A stretch of DNA of 64,000 nucleotides from Fontisphaera persica (GCF_024832785.1 NZ_CP116615.1:3782001-3846000); one strand, 5' to 3'. Counted from the stretch's first letter, positions 32,129 through 41,602 are shown. The notes: a model not told the origin generated them from the sequence alone. Program-made: numbers and translations.

Positions 32129-32719
32129 ATGTACTTTTACGTCATTTGCCTGGTGGTTGGGCTGGTATTCACGCTGCTGTGCGCCATTTTTGGGCACTTT
32201 TTTGGCGGGCATGACGCGGATGTGGGGGATGTGGAAGGGGCCGATGGCAGCGTGGGGACCGGCGGTCATGCGGAGGCGGGTTTTGCCGATTCCGGCGTAC
32301 CGGCGTTGTCGTTTTTCAGTCCCACCGTGCTGGCTACTTTTGTGACGGCGTTTGGGGCGATTGGCACGATTCTCTCGTCCATTGACAGCGTGCGGGGCAA
32401 GCATTTGATTATTGCCACCATTGCCGCTTCGGGGGGCATGGCCATTGCGTGGGTGGCGCTGATGGTGTTTAACACAGCTTTTCGCAAGATGCAGGGCTCG
32501 AGCGAGTCGCGGGTGTCGCGGCTCATCGGCCAGGAGGCCAACGTCATCACCGCCATCCCGGCCGGGGGGGTGGGCGAGATTGCCTACATTCAGTCCGGCA
32601 CACGGTACAATGCGCCGGCGCGGACGGAGAACGGGCAGCCGGTGGCGGCGGGGCAGTTGGTGCGCATCAAGCGCGTGGTGGGCACGCAATTTTACGTGGA
32701 ACCGTTGACGGAGAAGTAA
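32129..32719 (+). CDS. NfeD-like membrane protein (flotillin partner)
   Basis: The protein has 196 residues. Hydrophobic helices lie at ~3-25 (YVICLVVGLVFTLLCAIFGH), ~60-85 and ~93-115. The C-terminal ~75 residues form an NfeD-type OB-fold (LIGQEANVITAIPAGGVGEI; YNAPARTENGQPVAAG; VVGTQFYVEPL). NfeD1b/YuaF-type proteins are partners of flotillins, and the flotillin gene starts 31 bp downstream. The stretch between helix 1 and 2 is His/Asp/Gly-rich (FGHFFGGHDADVGDVEGADG), which could bind metal. Confidence 0.85.
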   Translation: MYFYVICLVVGLVFTLLCAIFGHFFGGHDADVGDVEGADGSVGTGGHAEAGFADSGVPALSFFSPTVLATFVTAFGAIGTILSSIDSVRGKHLIIATIAASGGMAIAWVALMVFNTAFRKMQGSSESRVSRLIGQEANVITAIPAGGVGEIAYIQSGTRYNAPARTENGQPVAAGQLVRIKRVVGTQFYVEPLTEK

Positions 32720-32750
32720 GGCGAAACCAGGCATTCATCTTCCATTACTT

Positions 32751-34319
32751 ATGACGACACCTGTCTTGTTTGCGGAAATCAGCACGCCGGTGCTGGTGGG
32801 GCTGGGCATCGGGGCGCTGCTGTTTGTGTTTTTCCTGTTTGCGGCGCTGTGGGCCAGCCGGTTCACCAAGGTGGGGCCCAATGAGGTGCTGGTGGTTTCC
32901 GGCCGCAAACACCGGCTGGAGGACGGCACGGAGGTGGGCTTCCGCATCGTCAAAGGCGGCGGCACCTTTGTGATGCCGGTGGTGGAAAAGGTGGATGTGC
33001 TGTCCCTGGAGCTGCTGACCATTGATGTGCAGACGCCGGAGGTGTACACGGTCAAGGGCGTGCCGGTGCGGGTGGACGGCGTGGCGCAAATCAAGGTCAA
33101 GGGCGACGATGTGAGCATCCGCACGGCGGCGGAGCAATTCCTGAGCAAGGGGCGGGATGAAATCAAAAACATTGCCACGCAGACGCTGGAAGGGCATTTG
33201 CGCGCGATTCTGGGCACGTTGAGCGTGGAGGATATTTACCAGAACCGCGATGCCTTCGCCGCCAAGGTGCAGGAGGTGGCCGCCGGCGACATGGCCAACA
33301 TGGGGCTGGCCATTGTGAGCTTCACCATCCGCGACATTCGCGACAATCAGGGGTATTTGGAGGCGCTGGGCAAGCCGCGCATTGCGCAGGTCAAACGCGA
33401 CGCGCAGATTGCGCAGGCCGAGGCGGACCGCGACGCGATGATTAAGAGCGCCGAGGCGATGCAGAAAGGGCAGGAGGCCAAGTTTGCGGCGGACACCAAG
33501 ATTGCGGAGGCGCAACGGGATTACCAGATCAACGTGGCCACCTATCAGGCGGCGGTGAACAAGCAGAAGGCCGAGGCCGATTTGGCGTACGACTTGCAGA
33601 AGTACAAGACCGGCCAGTTGGTCAAGGCCGAGGAAGTGCAGGTCAACATCATTGAGAAGCAAAAGCAGATTGAGCTGCAGGAGCAGGAAATCCGCCGCAA
33701 GGAGCGCGAGCTGCAGGCCAATGTGCAAAAGCCGGCCGAGGCCGAGCGGTACAAGGTGGAAACGCTGGCGAATGCCAAAAAATATCAGCTCGAGACCGAG
33801 GCCGCCGGCGCCGCCGAGGCCACCAAGCTGGCCGGCTTTGCCAACGCGGAAGCCGCCAAGGCCCAGGGTCTGGCGCAGGCCGAAATTGTGAAGGCCACCG
33901 GTCTGGCGCAGGCGGAAGCCGAGCGCGCCAAGGGTCTGGCCGAGGCGGCCGTCATCGAAGCCCAGGGCAAGGCGCAGGCCGAGGCGATGCGCCTGAAGGC
34001 CGAGTCCTTCAAGCTTTACAATGAAGCCGCCGTGATTGAAATGATGGTCAAGGTGCTGCCGGAGGTGGCCGCGCGCATCAGCGAACCGCTCAGCAAGACC
34101 GAGAAGATTGTCATCATCAATTCGGGCAACGGCCCCGGCGGCGGCGCCAGCAAGCTCACCGGGGATGTCACCCAAATCATCAGCCAGTTGCCGCCCGTGC
34201 TGGAAAGCCTGACCGGCATCAAGTTTGAAAAACTGCTGCAGCAGGTGCCGGCGCTGCGGCAGGCGATGGACGGCAAAGGCAAGCCCGGCGATTTGGGGAC
34301 GCCGCCCAGCGCCAGTTAA
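32751..34319 (+). CDS. Flotillin (SPFH domain, membrane-microdomain scaffold)
   Basis: The protein has 522 residues. One N-terminal membrane helix (~12-35, GLGIGALLFVFFLFAALWA) is followed by the SPFH domain (VGPNEVLVVSGRKHRLEDG; VRVDGVAQIKVKGDDVSIR; ETLEGHLRAILGTLSVEDI-like region). A long Glu/Ala-rich coiled coil (~230-430) carries repeated AEA/AKGLA segments, as in FloT. The C-terminal region includes KTEKIVIINSGNGPGGG, as in flotillin family tails. It oligomerises to organise lipid microdomains. It lies between NfeD-like and carbonic-anhydrase-like genes with short gaps, indicating an operon. Confidence 0.93.
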   Translation: MTTPVLFAEISTPVLVGLGIGALLFVFFLFAALWASRFTKVGPNEVLVVSGRKHRLEDGTEVGFRIVKGGGTFVMPVVEKVDVLSLELLTIDVQTPEVYTVKGVPVRVDGVAQIKVKGDDVSIRTAAEQFLSKGRDEIKNIATQTLEGHLRAILGTLSVEDIYQNRDAFAAKVQEVAAGDMANMGLAIVSFTIRDIRDNQGYLEALGKPRIAQVKRDAQIAQAEADRDAMIKSAEAMQKGQEAKFAADTKIAEAQRDYQINVATYQAAVNKQKAEADLAYDLQKYKTGQLVKAEEVQVNIIEKQKQIELQEQEIRRKERELQANVQKPAEAERYKVETLANAKKYQLETEAAGAAEATKLAGFANAEAAKAQGLAQAEIVKATGLAQAEAERAKGLAEAAVIEAQGKAQAEAMRLKAESFKLYNEAAVIEMMVKVLPEVAARISEPLSKTEKIVIINSGNGPGGGASKLTGDVTQIISQLPPVLESLTGIKFEKLLQQVPALRQAMDGKGKPGDLGTPPSAS

Positions 34320-34331
34320 TCTCCTGACCCC

Positions 34332-35549
34332 ATGCGCCTGCTGGAAGCCATCCTCGACGCTCAAAACCGCGCCGGCGGCGGTGGCGAGGGGGAGGCCCGC
34401 GTGCCCGCCGCGGCCCATGCGGCGGCACTGCCGCTGGTGGTGTTGAGCTGCGTGGACCCGCGGCTGAACACCAAACTGCCCCGTGCCCTCGGTTTGGCCG
34501 AGGACCAGTTCATCTGGCTCCGCAATGCGGGCAACATCATCACCGGCCCGCTGAGCAGCACCATGCGCTCGCTGGCGCTGGCGTGCCTGGTCAAGGGCGG
34601 GCGGGAAATTGCGGTGATTGGCCATACCGGCTGCCGCGTGGCCCACACCAGCATCATGGAATTGACGGAGGCGATGAAAAAGCTGGGCATTGAGCGCGCC
34701 CGGCTGCCGGAGAACCTGGTGGAGTATTTTGGGTTGTTTGCCAGCGAGCGGCAAAATGTCATCAAGGCGGTGGAGTTCATCCGGAGCAGCCCGCTGATCA
34801 GCCCCCGGTTGCCCGTGCATGGCTTGATCATGAATACCGATTCCGGACGGCTGGAGTGGGTCGCCAACGGTTACCAGGCCTTGGAGCAGACCACCACCGA
34901 ATACCACTCCACCATCCGCCCGCCGGAAACGGTGGGCACGCCGCTGGAGGAATTGCCCGGCTACAAGTCCGCTGGGCTGGCAATGCCGGAGACCCAAATT
35001 GGTGAACATGCCACTCAATTGGGCGGCGTCAGCAGCGGGACGCCGTCCCTGCCGGTGCAGCCGGCCGCAGCAGTGGCGGCCGCGGCGGTGGGCACGGCGG
35101 CGGCCACCGGGCAAATTGGGACGGTGACCTCCGAAGCAGCCACTCCAGCCGTGACGCCCGGCGGCGCGCCAATCGGCGAGCAGCCCCGGATGACGATTGC
35201 GCAGCGTGTCGGTGAACGCCTCGGGCAAACGGTGGCGGAAAAAGTGACGGAGTTTTTGGAGACCAGGCTGGAGGGGGCGGAAACGGCCGGGCAGGCGATT
35301 GAAGTGTTGCTCAAGAAAATTGATCCCAACCGCCGATACACTTTGATTGGCAGTGATCAAAAGCGCTATGGGCCGGTCTCCGGGCGCATTGTGCAGCAAT
35401 GGCTGACCGACAACCGGATTGACGCCAACACCCCCGTGCAGGTGGAAGGCTCCAGCATCTGGCAGACCCTCGCCACACTGCCGGAATTAAAATCGCTGCG
35501 GTTGCCTCCTCCCATTGGCGGGCAGGAAGTGCGCAAAAAAGGAAAGTAA
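34332..35549 (+). CDS. Beta-carbonic-anhydrase-like protein with C-terminal GYF_2-type domain
   Basis: The protein has 405 residues. Residues ~30-195 show the beta-carbonic anhydrase core: C40, D42 and R44 in LSCVDPRLN, and H98 and C101 in IGHTGC. So the three zinc ligands and the Asp-Arg dyad are all present. A low-complexity Ala/Thr/Pro linker (~235-295) follows, then a helical part. The last ~70 residues, RRYTLIGSDQKRYGPVSGRI with WLTDNRIDANT, resemble GYF_2 domains, which bind peptides. No signal peptide. The start lies 12 bp after the flotillin stop, so it is probably cotranscribed and may be a flotillin-raft protein. Activity needs testing; the fusion is unusual. Confidence 0.75.
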   Translation: MRLLEAILDAQNRAGGGGEGEARVPAAAHAAALPLVVLSCVDPRLNTKLPRALGLAEDQFIWLRNAGNIITGPLSSTMRSLALACLVKGGREIAVIGHTGCRVAHTSIMELTEAMKKLGIERARLPENLVEYFGLFASERQNVIKAVEFIRSSPLISPRLPVHGLIMNTDSGRLEWVANGYQALEQTTTEYHSTIRPPETVGTPLEELPGYKSAGLAMPETQIGEHATQLGGVSSGTPSLPVQPAAAVAAAAVGTAAATGQIGTVTSEAATPAVTPGGAPIGEQPRMTIAQRVGERLGQTVAEKVTEFLETRLEGAETAGQAIEVLLKKIDPNRRYTLIGSDQKRYGPVSGRIVQQWLTDNRIDANTPVQVEGSSIWQTLATLPELKSLRLPPPIGGQEVRKKGK

Positions 35550-35559
35550 GACCACCCCC

Positions 35560-37130
35560 GCCCGCAGGGATTTTGCCCCATCCCTTCTTTGCCTTCCCCG
35601 ACTCCTTCTGTCCAAAATCCGTGTTCATCCGTGTCCCTTTACCCCATCGCGGGAAACGACTAGTGTGAGGGTGTGTAGCGCGGGCGTCGGCCCCATGTAG
35701 CGCAGGCGTCTCGCCTGCGAGTGATGCCTGCGTCCCGCAGGCCTATTCCCACCTTGCGATTCGTAAACGCCTGCGTTACGGCGCATGAAAGATTGACGCG
35801 AGGCCTAGTGCTTCCAGGCGCGTCCACTTGACGTTGGCAGTTCTGTAGTCACGGAGCCGGGAGGCTCCGTGAACCCGCAGGCGGGACGCCTGCGCTACAC
35901 ACCCTCACCTTGGCCTTTTACCACGATGGGGTGGAGGGAAAAGGTGGCAGAAAGGGTGAAGGGGAAAACACTAACCACGAATGAACACGAATGGACACAA
36001 ATTTTGAACAGAAGGAAACGAAGGGAACGAAGAGGGAGAAGAGGCCCCTCACCCTGACCCTCTTGCCGAGGGGGACAATGGAACTGTTAATGGGCGTTGT
36101 GGGATTTTTTCGCCCGCTTTGTTGGCTACAGGCCAAGATGAAGATGAGGGAAACGGCAGCCGCTCAAATAAAACTCATTCATCCCTTGCCCCCGGCCTGC
36201 AAGACGCAGGCCTTATCCCGCCTTGCGGGACGAGAACATCTGCGTTGCGGCACAGAAAGGATTGGCGCGCGGACTGGTGCTTACATGCGCGTCTGTTTGA
36301 TGACGGCAATTCTGCAATCACGGAGCCGGGAGGCTCCTTGAACCCGCAGGCGGGACGCCTGCGCTACACACCCTCACCTTGGCCTTTTACCACGATGGGG
36401 TGGAGGGAAAAGGTGGCAGAAAGGGGGAAGGGGAAAACACTAACCACGAATGAACACGAATGGACACAAATTTTGAACAGAAGGAAACGAAGGGAACGAA
36501 GAGGGAGAAGAGGCCCCTCAGCCTGACCTTCTCCCGGGGGGAAAGGGGGGGATTATAGCGGGACGGATTATCCTGCCCCTAGCCTGTGGGACGCCATACG
36601 TTATGGCTAATGCGAGATTGTGATGCGGCTTTGGTGCCTCCAGAAGCGTCTGTTTGATGACGGCAATTTGCAATCACGGAGCCGGGAGGCTCCGTGAACC
36701 CGCAGGCGAGACGCCTGCGCTACACACCCTCACCTTGGCCTTTTACCACGATGGGGTGGAGGGAAAAGGTGGCAGAAAGGGTGAAGGGGAAAACACTAAC
36801 CACGAATGAACACGAATGGACACAAATTTTGAACAGAAGGAAACGAAGGGAACGAAGAGGGAGAAGAGGCTCCTCAGCCTGACCCTCTTGCCGAGGGGGG
36901 GAGAGGGGGGATTTTTAGCTGCGCGTTTTCTGCTGCCCTAGATTCGGAGTTCTCCCCAGCCTGCGGGACGCAGGCCAAACTCGCAGGCGAGGACGCCTGC
37001 GCTACGGCGCATGAAAGATTGATGCGCGGCTTGGTGCTTCCAAGGGCGTTTGTTTGACGACGGCAATTTGCAATCACGGAGCCGGGAGGCTCCGTGAACC
37101 CGCAGGCGAGACGCCTGCGCTACGCGGGCG
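35560..37130. repeat. Repeat-rich gene-free region, composite hairpin family, array 2
   Basis: No credible gene is seen. The unit CACGGAGCC-GGGA-GGCTCCGTG plus AACCC plus GCAGGCG-x-CGCCTGC starts at about 35850, 36319, 36675 and 37075; the first three continue with the long tail through ACCACGAATGAACACGAATG and AGAAGGAAACGAAGGGAACG. Spacings (469, 356, 400 bp) differ because of variable linkers. An inverted partial copy lies at about 35695-35720. Each long copy carries the same ~62-codon open frame because the DNA is nearly identical. Base 36322-36345 has a G-to-T change that breaks the first hairpin (GGCTCCTTG). Confidence 0.85.
36476..36620 (+). repeat. 145-bp block nearly identical to 16596-16740
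   Basis: Partner of the block in array 1, with two substitutions over 145 bp. Other copies in this same array are more different from it than the distant partner is. Confidence 0.85.
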
Positions 37131-37148
37131 AATGTGGCGAAACCGCGC

Positions 37149-38348
37149 TCACAGGGGCTGGTGATTGAGCAAGGGGTCCAAGGCATGGCGCTGGATGCCG
37201 AAGAAGGACTTGAGAGCCAGGATTTGTTCGCGCAGGGCGGTGCGGCGGAAGGGGGGATGGCGTCGCACGCCGCAAAGCATGAGGTTGCGGGGGGTGTGTT
37301 CGGAGGGGACAAATTCCACCAGGCGGGTTTGATAGCCTGCCCATTCCAAATAGAGGGCGCGCAGGCCGTCGGTGAGCCATTCGGCCAGGCGTCCGGCCAT
37401 GAGGCCGTGGCGCAAGATGGGGGCCAGCGGGGCGGGTTTGCGGAGTTGCGGGCGTATTTGTTTGTGGCAGCAGGGAGCCACCACCAGCAGGCGGGCGCTG
37501 GCTTGGATGCCTTTCAGGAGCGCCTCATCGGTGGCGGTGTCACAGGCATGCAGCGCTATGAGGGCGTCCAGCCGGGACAACGGTGTGTCCGCAATGGCGC
37601 CAGCCCGGAAGGCCAAGCCTTCGGCGCCGATTTGGCGGGCCAGTTGATTGGTTTGCTGGACCAGTTCGGGGCGTTGTTCGACGCCGATGACTTGGACGGG
37701 CCATTGCCAGCGGCGGCGGAACAAATGCCAGATGCCGAAAGTGAGGTAGCCTTTGCCGCAGCCCATGTCGGCGAGTGTCAGGGGCGCGGGCGCTGCTGGC
37801 GGACCCCAACCTGCGGCCTGGGCGAGGTGGGCCATGATTTCCACAAAACGCGCTACCTGGCGGTGTTTGTCGGCCTGGCGGGCAGCCACCTGACCTTGCG
37901 CGGTGGTGATGCCCAGGCCGTGCAGCCAGTCGTGGGCGGAGGCGTCCAGCCAGGTTTGTTTGCCCAAATCGTGCTGAGGCGGGGGGGCTTGGGTGAGGCG
38001 CGGCGGATGGGCAATGAGGCGTCCGCCGACGTCACTGGGCTGCCATTGCCAGTCGCCGCGGGTGGAGGATAGATAACCGGATTGAAATTGGGGCAGCAAC
38101 GCCTCCAACTGGCGCAGGCCTTCCGCCGGCTCGTAATTTTTCACTTCATCGCGGGTGGGATATTGACGGGTGAGGGAAAGGCGCAAGCCCGCCTTGAGTT
38201 GCACGGGGCGGGCAAGGACGGCCTTCAAGGACTCCGGCCCTGCGGCAGGGTGTCGGGGGGACGACAGCCGCAGGCGGATGAGCGAGCCGTCGTGGAGACA
38301 GCGCGCTGCGTGTTGCAGGAAACGTTGCGCCGCATGTTCGCCGTGCAT
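37149..38348 (-). CDS. SAM-dependent methyltransferase (Methyltransf_32-like)
   Basis: The protein has 399 residues from the ATG at 38348; the open frame upstream is only shadow sequence from the next gene. The SAM-binding motif LTLADMGCGKGYLTFGIWH is at about residue 205, followed by VIGVEQRPELVQQ (acidic loop) and LDALIALHACDTATDEALL, then VVAPCCHKQI. This order matches PF13679 proteins, some of which are thought to act on RNA or tRNA. The N-terminal ~180 residues are unassigned. The CC-H motif could bind metal. It stands 68 bp after the glycosyltransferase gene on the same strand. Confidence 0.8.
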   Translation of the reverse strand: MHGEHAAQRFLQHAARCLHDGSLIRLRLSSPRHPAAGPESLKAVLARPVQLKAGLRLSLTRQYPTRDEVKNYEPAEGLRQLEALLPQFQSGYLSSTRGDWQWQPSDVGGRLIAHPPRLTQAPPPQHDLGKQTWLDASAHDWLHGLGITTAQGQVAARQADKHRQVARFVEIMAHLAQAAGWGPPAAPAPLTLADMGCGKGYLTFGIWHLFRRRWQWPVQVIGVEQRPELVQQTNQLARQIGAEGLAFRAGAIADTPLSRLDALIALHACDTATDEALLKGIQASARLLVVAPCCHKQIRPQLRKPAPLAPILRHGLMAGRLAEWLTDGLRALYLEWAGYQTRLVEFVPSEHTPRNLMLCGVRRHPPFRRTALREQILALKSFFGIQRHALDPLLNHQPL

Positions 38349-38416
38349 GGGGTGGGTATTATGCGCTGCGGGGCCAGAGTCATAAAGGCGGAAATGCCCG
38401 CCGGAAGCCCGCCCGC

Positions 38417-39655
38417 TCAAGCGCGGAATTCGGGTTGCAGCGCGGCTTCGGAGAGAGCACAGGCCCGCGCAAACGCCTGGGCGACGCGTGGCAGGGCGTA
38501 AAGCTGCTCGGCGGTTTGGCGGGCGCGCTGGGCGAGTTGGCGGCGGAGGGTGGCGTCGGCGCGCAGGGCCTTGAGGGCGGCAAGGAGGACGGCGGGGTCG
38601 GGGCGGTCCACCAGCCAGGCATATTGATACTGCCGCACATGCCGGGCCAGGAAGCTCTCGGGCGGGGCATGCACGAGAATGGGGACGCCGGCGGCCATGT
38701 ACTCGACCAGTTTGGTGGGGAAGGCGGTCAAGTCCAGAGCCTTGATTTGGCCGAAGAACGGCAGCACGGCGAGCAGGACGGAGGCGCTGCGCTGGAGTGC
38801 GCGCACTTCCGGCGTGGGCAGGGCCACGATTTCCACATGGGGCTGGGCCAGGCCGCAGGCGGCCAGGTCTTCGCGGCGGTTGGGGGTGCTCAAGATGACC
38901 TGCGCCTGCAATTCGGGGCACTGGGCCACGGCGTCAATGATGCGGCGGAGGCTTTCGTATTGGAGATTTTCCACCACGCCGGTGTGTACCAGGCGCAAGG
39001 GACCGTTGGCAGCGGCCGGTGACGGCTCGGCTGGGGGATAAAGCCGCAAGTCAAGACCGTGACGGATAACCGTGGAGGATAATTGGAAACGCTGCTGGAA
39101 ATCGTCGGCCAGAGCCTCGGAAATGACCAGGCGTCCGGCGGCCGCTTGTAAGAGTGGCCTTTGCCGCCGCCGGAGGAAGTAACGGTCGGGCCAGGGGGCC
39201 TGCTCCCACGGGACCGGGGCGTCCATGTGATAGGTGAAGCAGGGCAGGCGCGCCAGGCGGGCGGCCTGAGCGGCGGCCAGCAAGAAGGGCCAGCTTGGAT
39301 ACCAGGCCACGATGCGCTGGGCGCCCGCCTCCACGGCATCCAGCACGGCTCTGCGGACGGCGGGCACGAGGGCATAGCGGCCCCAGCGAATCCAGTATTT
39401 GGCGAAGGGGAGGCGATGCAAGGCGGCGGGCAGCCCAAAGCGGGTGACGGCCACGCCTGGCGGCGGCTCGGCGCTGTGACGTCCGCCCAAGGTGGCCGGG
39501 CGCTCACTGATGACGCGCACGGTTTCCGGGCGAAAGGTGGAAATTAAATTGGCCGCCACCGTGGAGGAGCCACCCACAATGGGCGGGAAATAAGCGGTGA
39601 CAGCGACCCATTTTTCAGCAGGGGGTAGATGCGGAAGCGCGGCGGCGGCGTTCAT
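38417..39655 (-). CDS. Glycosyltransferase, GT4-like (GT-B fold)
   Basis: The protein has 412 residues from the ATG at 39655, whose ATGA overlaps the stop of the upstream methyltransferase. The N-terminal domain opens with WVAVTAYFPPIVGGSSTVAA, the usual Gly-rich acceptor loop of GT4 enzymes. The C-terminal donor domain has TVIRHGLDLRLYPP, RLVHTGVVENLQ and the FPTKLVEYMAAGVPILVHAP region in place of the E-x7-E motif. It probably builds surface polysaccharide or a glycolipid; donor and acceptor are unknown. Confidence 0.85.
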   Translation of the reverse strand: MNAAAALPHLPPAEKWVAVTAYFPPIVGGSSTVAANLISTFRPETVRVISERPATLGGRHSAEPPPGVAVTRFGLPAALHRLPFAKYWIRWGRYALVPAVRRAVLDAVEAGAQRIVAWYPSWPFLLAAAQAARLARLPCFTYHMDAPVPWEQAPWPDRYFLRRRQRPLLQAAAGRLVISEALADDFQQRFQLSSTVIRHGLDLRLYPPAEPSPAAANGPLRLVHTGVVENLQYESLRRIIDAVAQCPELQAQVILSTPNRREDLAACGLAQPHVEIVALPTPEVRALQRSASVLLAVLPFFGQIKALDLTAFPTKLVEYMAAGVPILVHAPPESFLARHVRQYQYAWLVDRPDPAVLLAALKALRADATLRRQLAQRARQTAEQLYALPRVAQAFARACALSEAALQPEFRA

Positions 39656-40389
39656 GCGGGGGCAGCGGGCACGGGCCACTGGGGTTGCCAGACGGCCCAC
39701 CAGGTATGGCGGAGCCAGCGGACATCGAAGCCTTGCTGGCGCAATTTGAGACAGGCGACATAACTGCCCAGCAGGTGGTCATCCATGCTGGGGTGGGTGT
39801 CGTGCAGGAGGATGAGGCCTTGCGCGGCCAGATGGGGGCGCAGTTTGTGGAAATCGTTGAGTACGTAGTCGGTGTCGTGGCAGGCGTCCACGATGCCCAA
39901 ATCCACTTTTTGTCCGGCCAGATGGGGCGCGAGGTCCAGATGCAGGGTGTTGGCGTAAATCTGGTTGACTTGCGCGGCATAACCGTGCTGGCGATAGACG
40001 CAGCCAATTTCCTCGCGGCTCAGCCCGAAGGTGGTGATGGCGCCGGTCATTTCCTCGACGGGAGCGTTGACGGTGTAGATGCGTGCGGCGGGGCAGTTGC
40101 GGCAGAGGTTGGCGGTGGTATTGCCGTGCGCGGTGCCCAGCTCGACAATGACTTTGGGCTGGCGGGCGCGGGCCAGTTTCATCAGGGGGGTGAAATCGTC
40201 GTGGTCATGCCGGTAATAATGTGGCGGCATGCAAATGTGTTCCAGGATGGGCGGGGCAATTGCGGTGTCCGGCGGCGCCAAGTCCGCCAGCTCCACCACC
40301 GGCAGGGCATACCGCCGGGCCAGCCAGCGGCGGTGAAGCTGGCGGGATTTTTCGCGGAGGTTGGCGGGGGTGAAACTGGACCACTTCAT
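39652..40389 (-). CDS. Class I SAM-dependent methyltransferase (Methyltransf_24-like)
   Basis: The protein has 245 residues. The SAM motif VIVELGTAHGNTTANLCRNC is at about residue 80. DLGIVDACHDTDYVLNDFHK and GLILLHDTHPSMDD follow, the pattern of Methyltransf_24/cephalosporin-hydroxylase-like enzymes that often modify sugars of surface glycans. The coupled ATGA overlap with the glycosyltransferase gene supports a shared glycan or glycolipid pathway. Confidence 0.82.
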   Translation of the reverse strand: MKWSSFTPANLREKSRQLHRRWLARRYALPVVELADLAPPDTAIAPPILEHICMPPHYYRHDHDDFTPLMKLARARQPKVIVELGTAHGNTTANLCRNCPAARIYTVNAPVEEMTGAITTFGLSREEIGCVYRQHGYAAQVNQIYANTLHLDLAPHLAGQKVDLGIVDACHDTDYVLNDFHKLRPHLAAQGLILLHDTHPSMDDHLLGSYVACLKLRQQGFDVRWLRHTWWAVWQPQWPVPAAPA

Positions 40390-40414
40390 GCCTTTGCCTG
40401 AGTCCGCCTTGAGT

Positions 40415-41602
40415 TCAGGAGATTACGCGGCGCCATATTTCCACGCGATTCTCCCATCCCCGGGCTTTCAGGTATTCCAGGTCCAGGGAGGAAATGGCCA
40501 GCCCCTGGGTGTCGGCGCTGGTTTCGTGAACGAGGGCATTGGCCACGTGCACGGCCGCCACGGGGGTAAAACCGGGTTTCTCGCTGCGGGCTGGTTCATG
40601 GTGAAACGCGACGCTCTCGACGATGTCGGTGGGCAGCCCCCAGATGGCAAGCAGGGCGGCGCCGATTTCCGCATGCGAGGCGCCGAGGAGATTTTTTTCA
40701 ATTTGCCACAAGGGCTGCTGATAATCGCGGGCCATGCGGAGGGCGAGGCTGAACTTGACCGGGAGGTTGGCGGCGTAAATCAACTTGCCCAGGTCATGCA
40801 GCAGGCCGCTGGTGTAGTAGGGGGCGGTGGCCTCGCCGCGGAGGTTTTCCTCGCGGGCCAGTTGGCGGGCGGCATGGGCGGTCAGGAGGCTGTGATTCCA
40901 GAGGAGTTCGAGCGAGAACTCGGCGGGATGGAGTTTCTCGAAGTAAGAAAACGTGTGGGCCAGGAGGATGAGGGCCTTGGTGGTTTCGATGCCCAGAAAC
41001 ATGACGGCGGTGGCGGGGTCCGCGACTTGTTGTTGCAGGCCAAAGGCGGCGCTGTTGGCCAGTTGCAGGAGTTTGGCCGTCATGGCGGGGTCCTGGCCGA
41101 TGATTTGGCCCACGGTGTCCAGCGAGCTGTCCGGCGATTCCAGCGCGCGCAATACTTTGAGATAGGTGGCCGGCGGGCTGGGGAGGATGTTGACGGTGTG
41201 CAGCAGTTCCCGCGCGGCGCGGCTGGGGAGCCAGGCGCGAAAGGAAAAGGCGCGTTTCAAGGCCCGCGCCAGCAAGGGACCAGAGATGGGCTTGGCCAGC
41301 AGTTGCCAGCGCTCACCCACGGGCGGCGCTTCGCTGGAATGGGGACTGACATCGGCGCAAAGGAAAATTTCGCTTTGCGGATGCCGCTCGGCGGCCAACA
41401 GCAGCAGCCGGCGGGCGTCCACCTCGCTAATGGCAGCGTCCACCACCACGGCGTCAAACGCTGATTGCTCCAGCGCGGCCAGGGCAGCCGTGCCGGTGGC
41501 CGCCAACTGGACTTGCCAGGACTCAGCCTGGTGGCTTTCCTCATGAGGCCACGTCAAATCTCCGCCAAAGGCGGGGCCTGCCAATAAAATGCGCTCGTTC
41601 AC
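40415..41602 (-). CDS. HDOD-domain signalling protein with degenerate receiver-like N-terminus
   Basis: The protein has 395 residues from a GTG at 41602, chosen because GAAGG lies about 8 bp upstream and the protein then starts NERILLAGPAFGG. Residues ~1-125 look like a receiver domain (AFDAVVVDAAISEVDARRLL; LLAKPISGPLLARALK), with D in VVVDAA at the phosphorylation position and K in AKP. The HDOD domain covers ~140-340 (LPSPPATYLKVLRALESPDS; QLANSAAFGLQQQV; GLLHDLGKLIYA). HDOD proteins regulate motility, differentiation and stress responses through protein contacts. Whether this one is phosphorylated is uncertain. Confidence 0.85.
   Translation of the reverse strand: MNERILLAGPAFGGDLTWPHEESHQAESWQVQLAATGTAALAALEQSAFDAVVVDAAISEVDARRLLLLAAERHPQSEIFLCADVSPHSSEAPPVGERWQLLAKPISGPLLARALKRAFSFRAWLPSRAARELLHTVNILPSPPATYLKVLRALESPDSSLDTVGQIIGQDPAMTAKLLQLANSAAFGLQQQVADPATAVMFLGIETTKALILLAHTFSYFEKLHPAEFSLELLWNHSLLTAHAARQLAREENLRGEATAPYYTSGLLHDLGKLIYAANLPVKFSLALRMARDYQQPLWQIEKNLLGASHAEIGAALLAIWGLPTDIVESVAFHHEPARSEKPGFTPVAAVHVANALVHETSADTQGLAISSLDLEYLKARGWENRVEIWRRVIS

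Noticed and set aside
31940-32734. Extension of the hybrid histidine kinase by ~265 residues to 32734
   Set aside because: The extra part is antisense to the NfeD-like gene and has no domain; the ATG at 31939 directly precedes the GAF region.
35869-36882. Repeated ~62-codon frames starting MNPQAGRLRYTPSPWPF
   Set aside because: They occur only inside the composite repeats and are alike because the DNA is nearly identical; the sequence has no protein-like pattern and frames break in other copies.
38349-38921. N-terminal extension of the methyltransferase at 37149
   Set aside because: The added ~190 residues are Arg/Pro-rich shadow sequence of the glycosyltransferase gene on the same strand.
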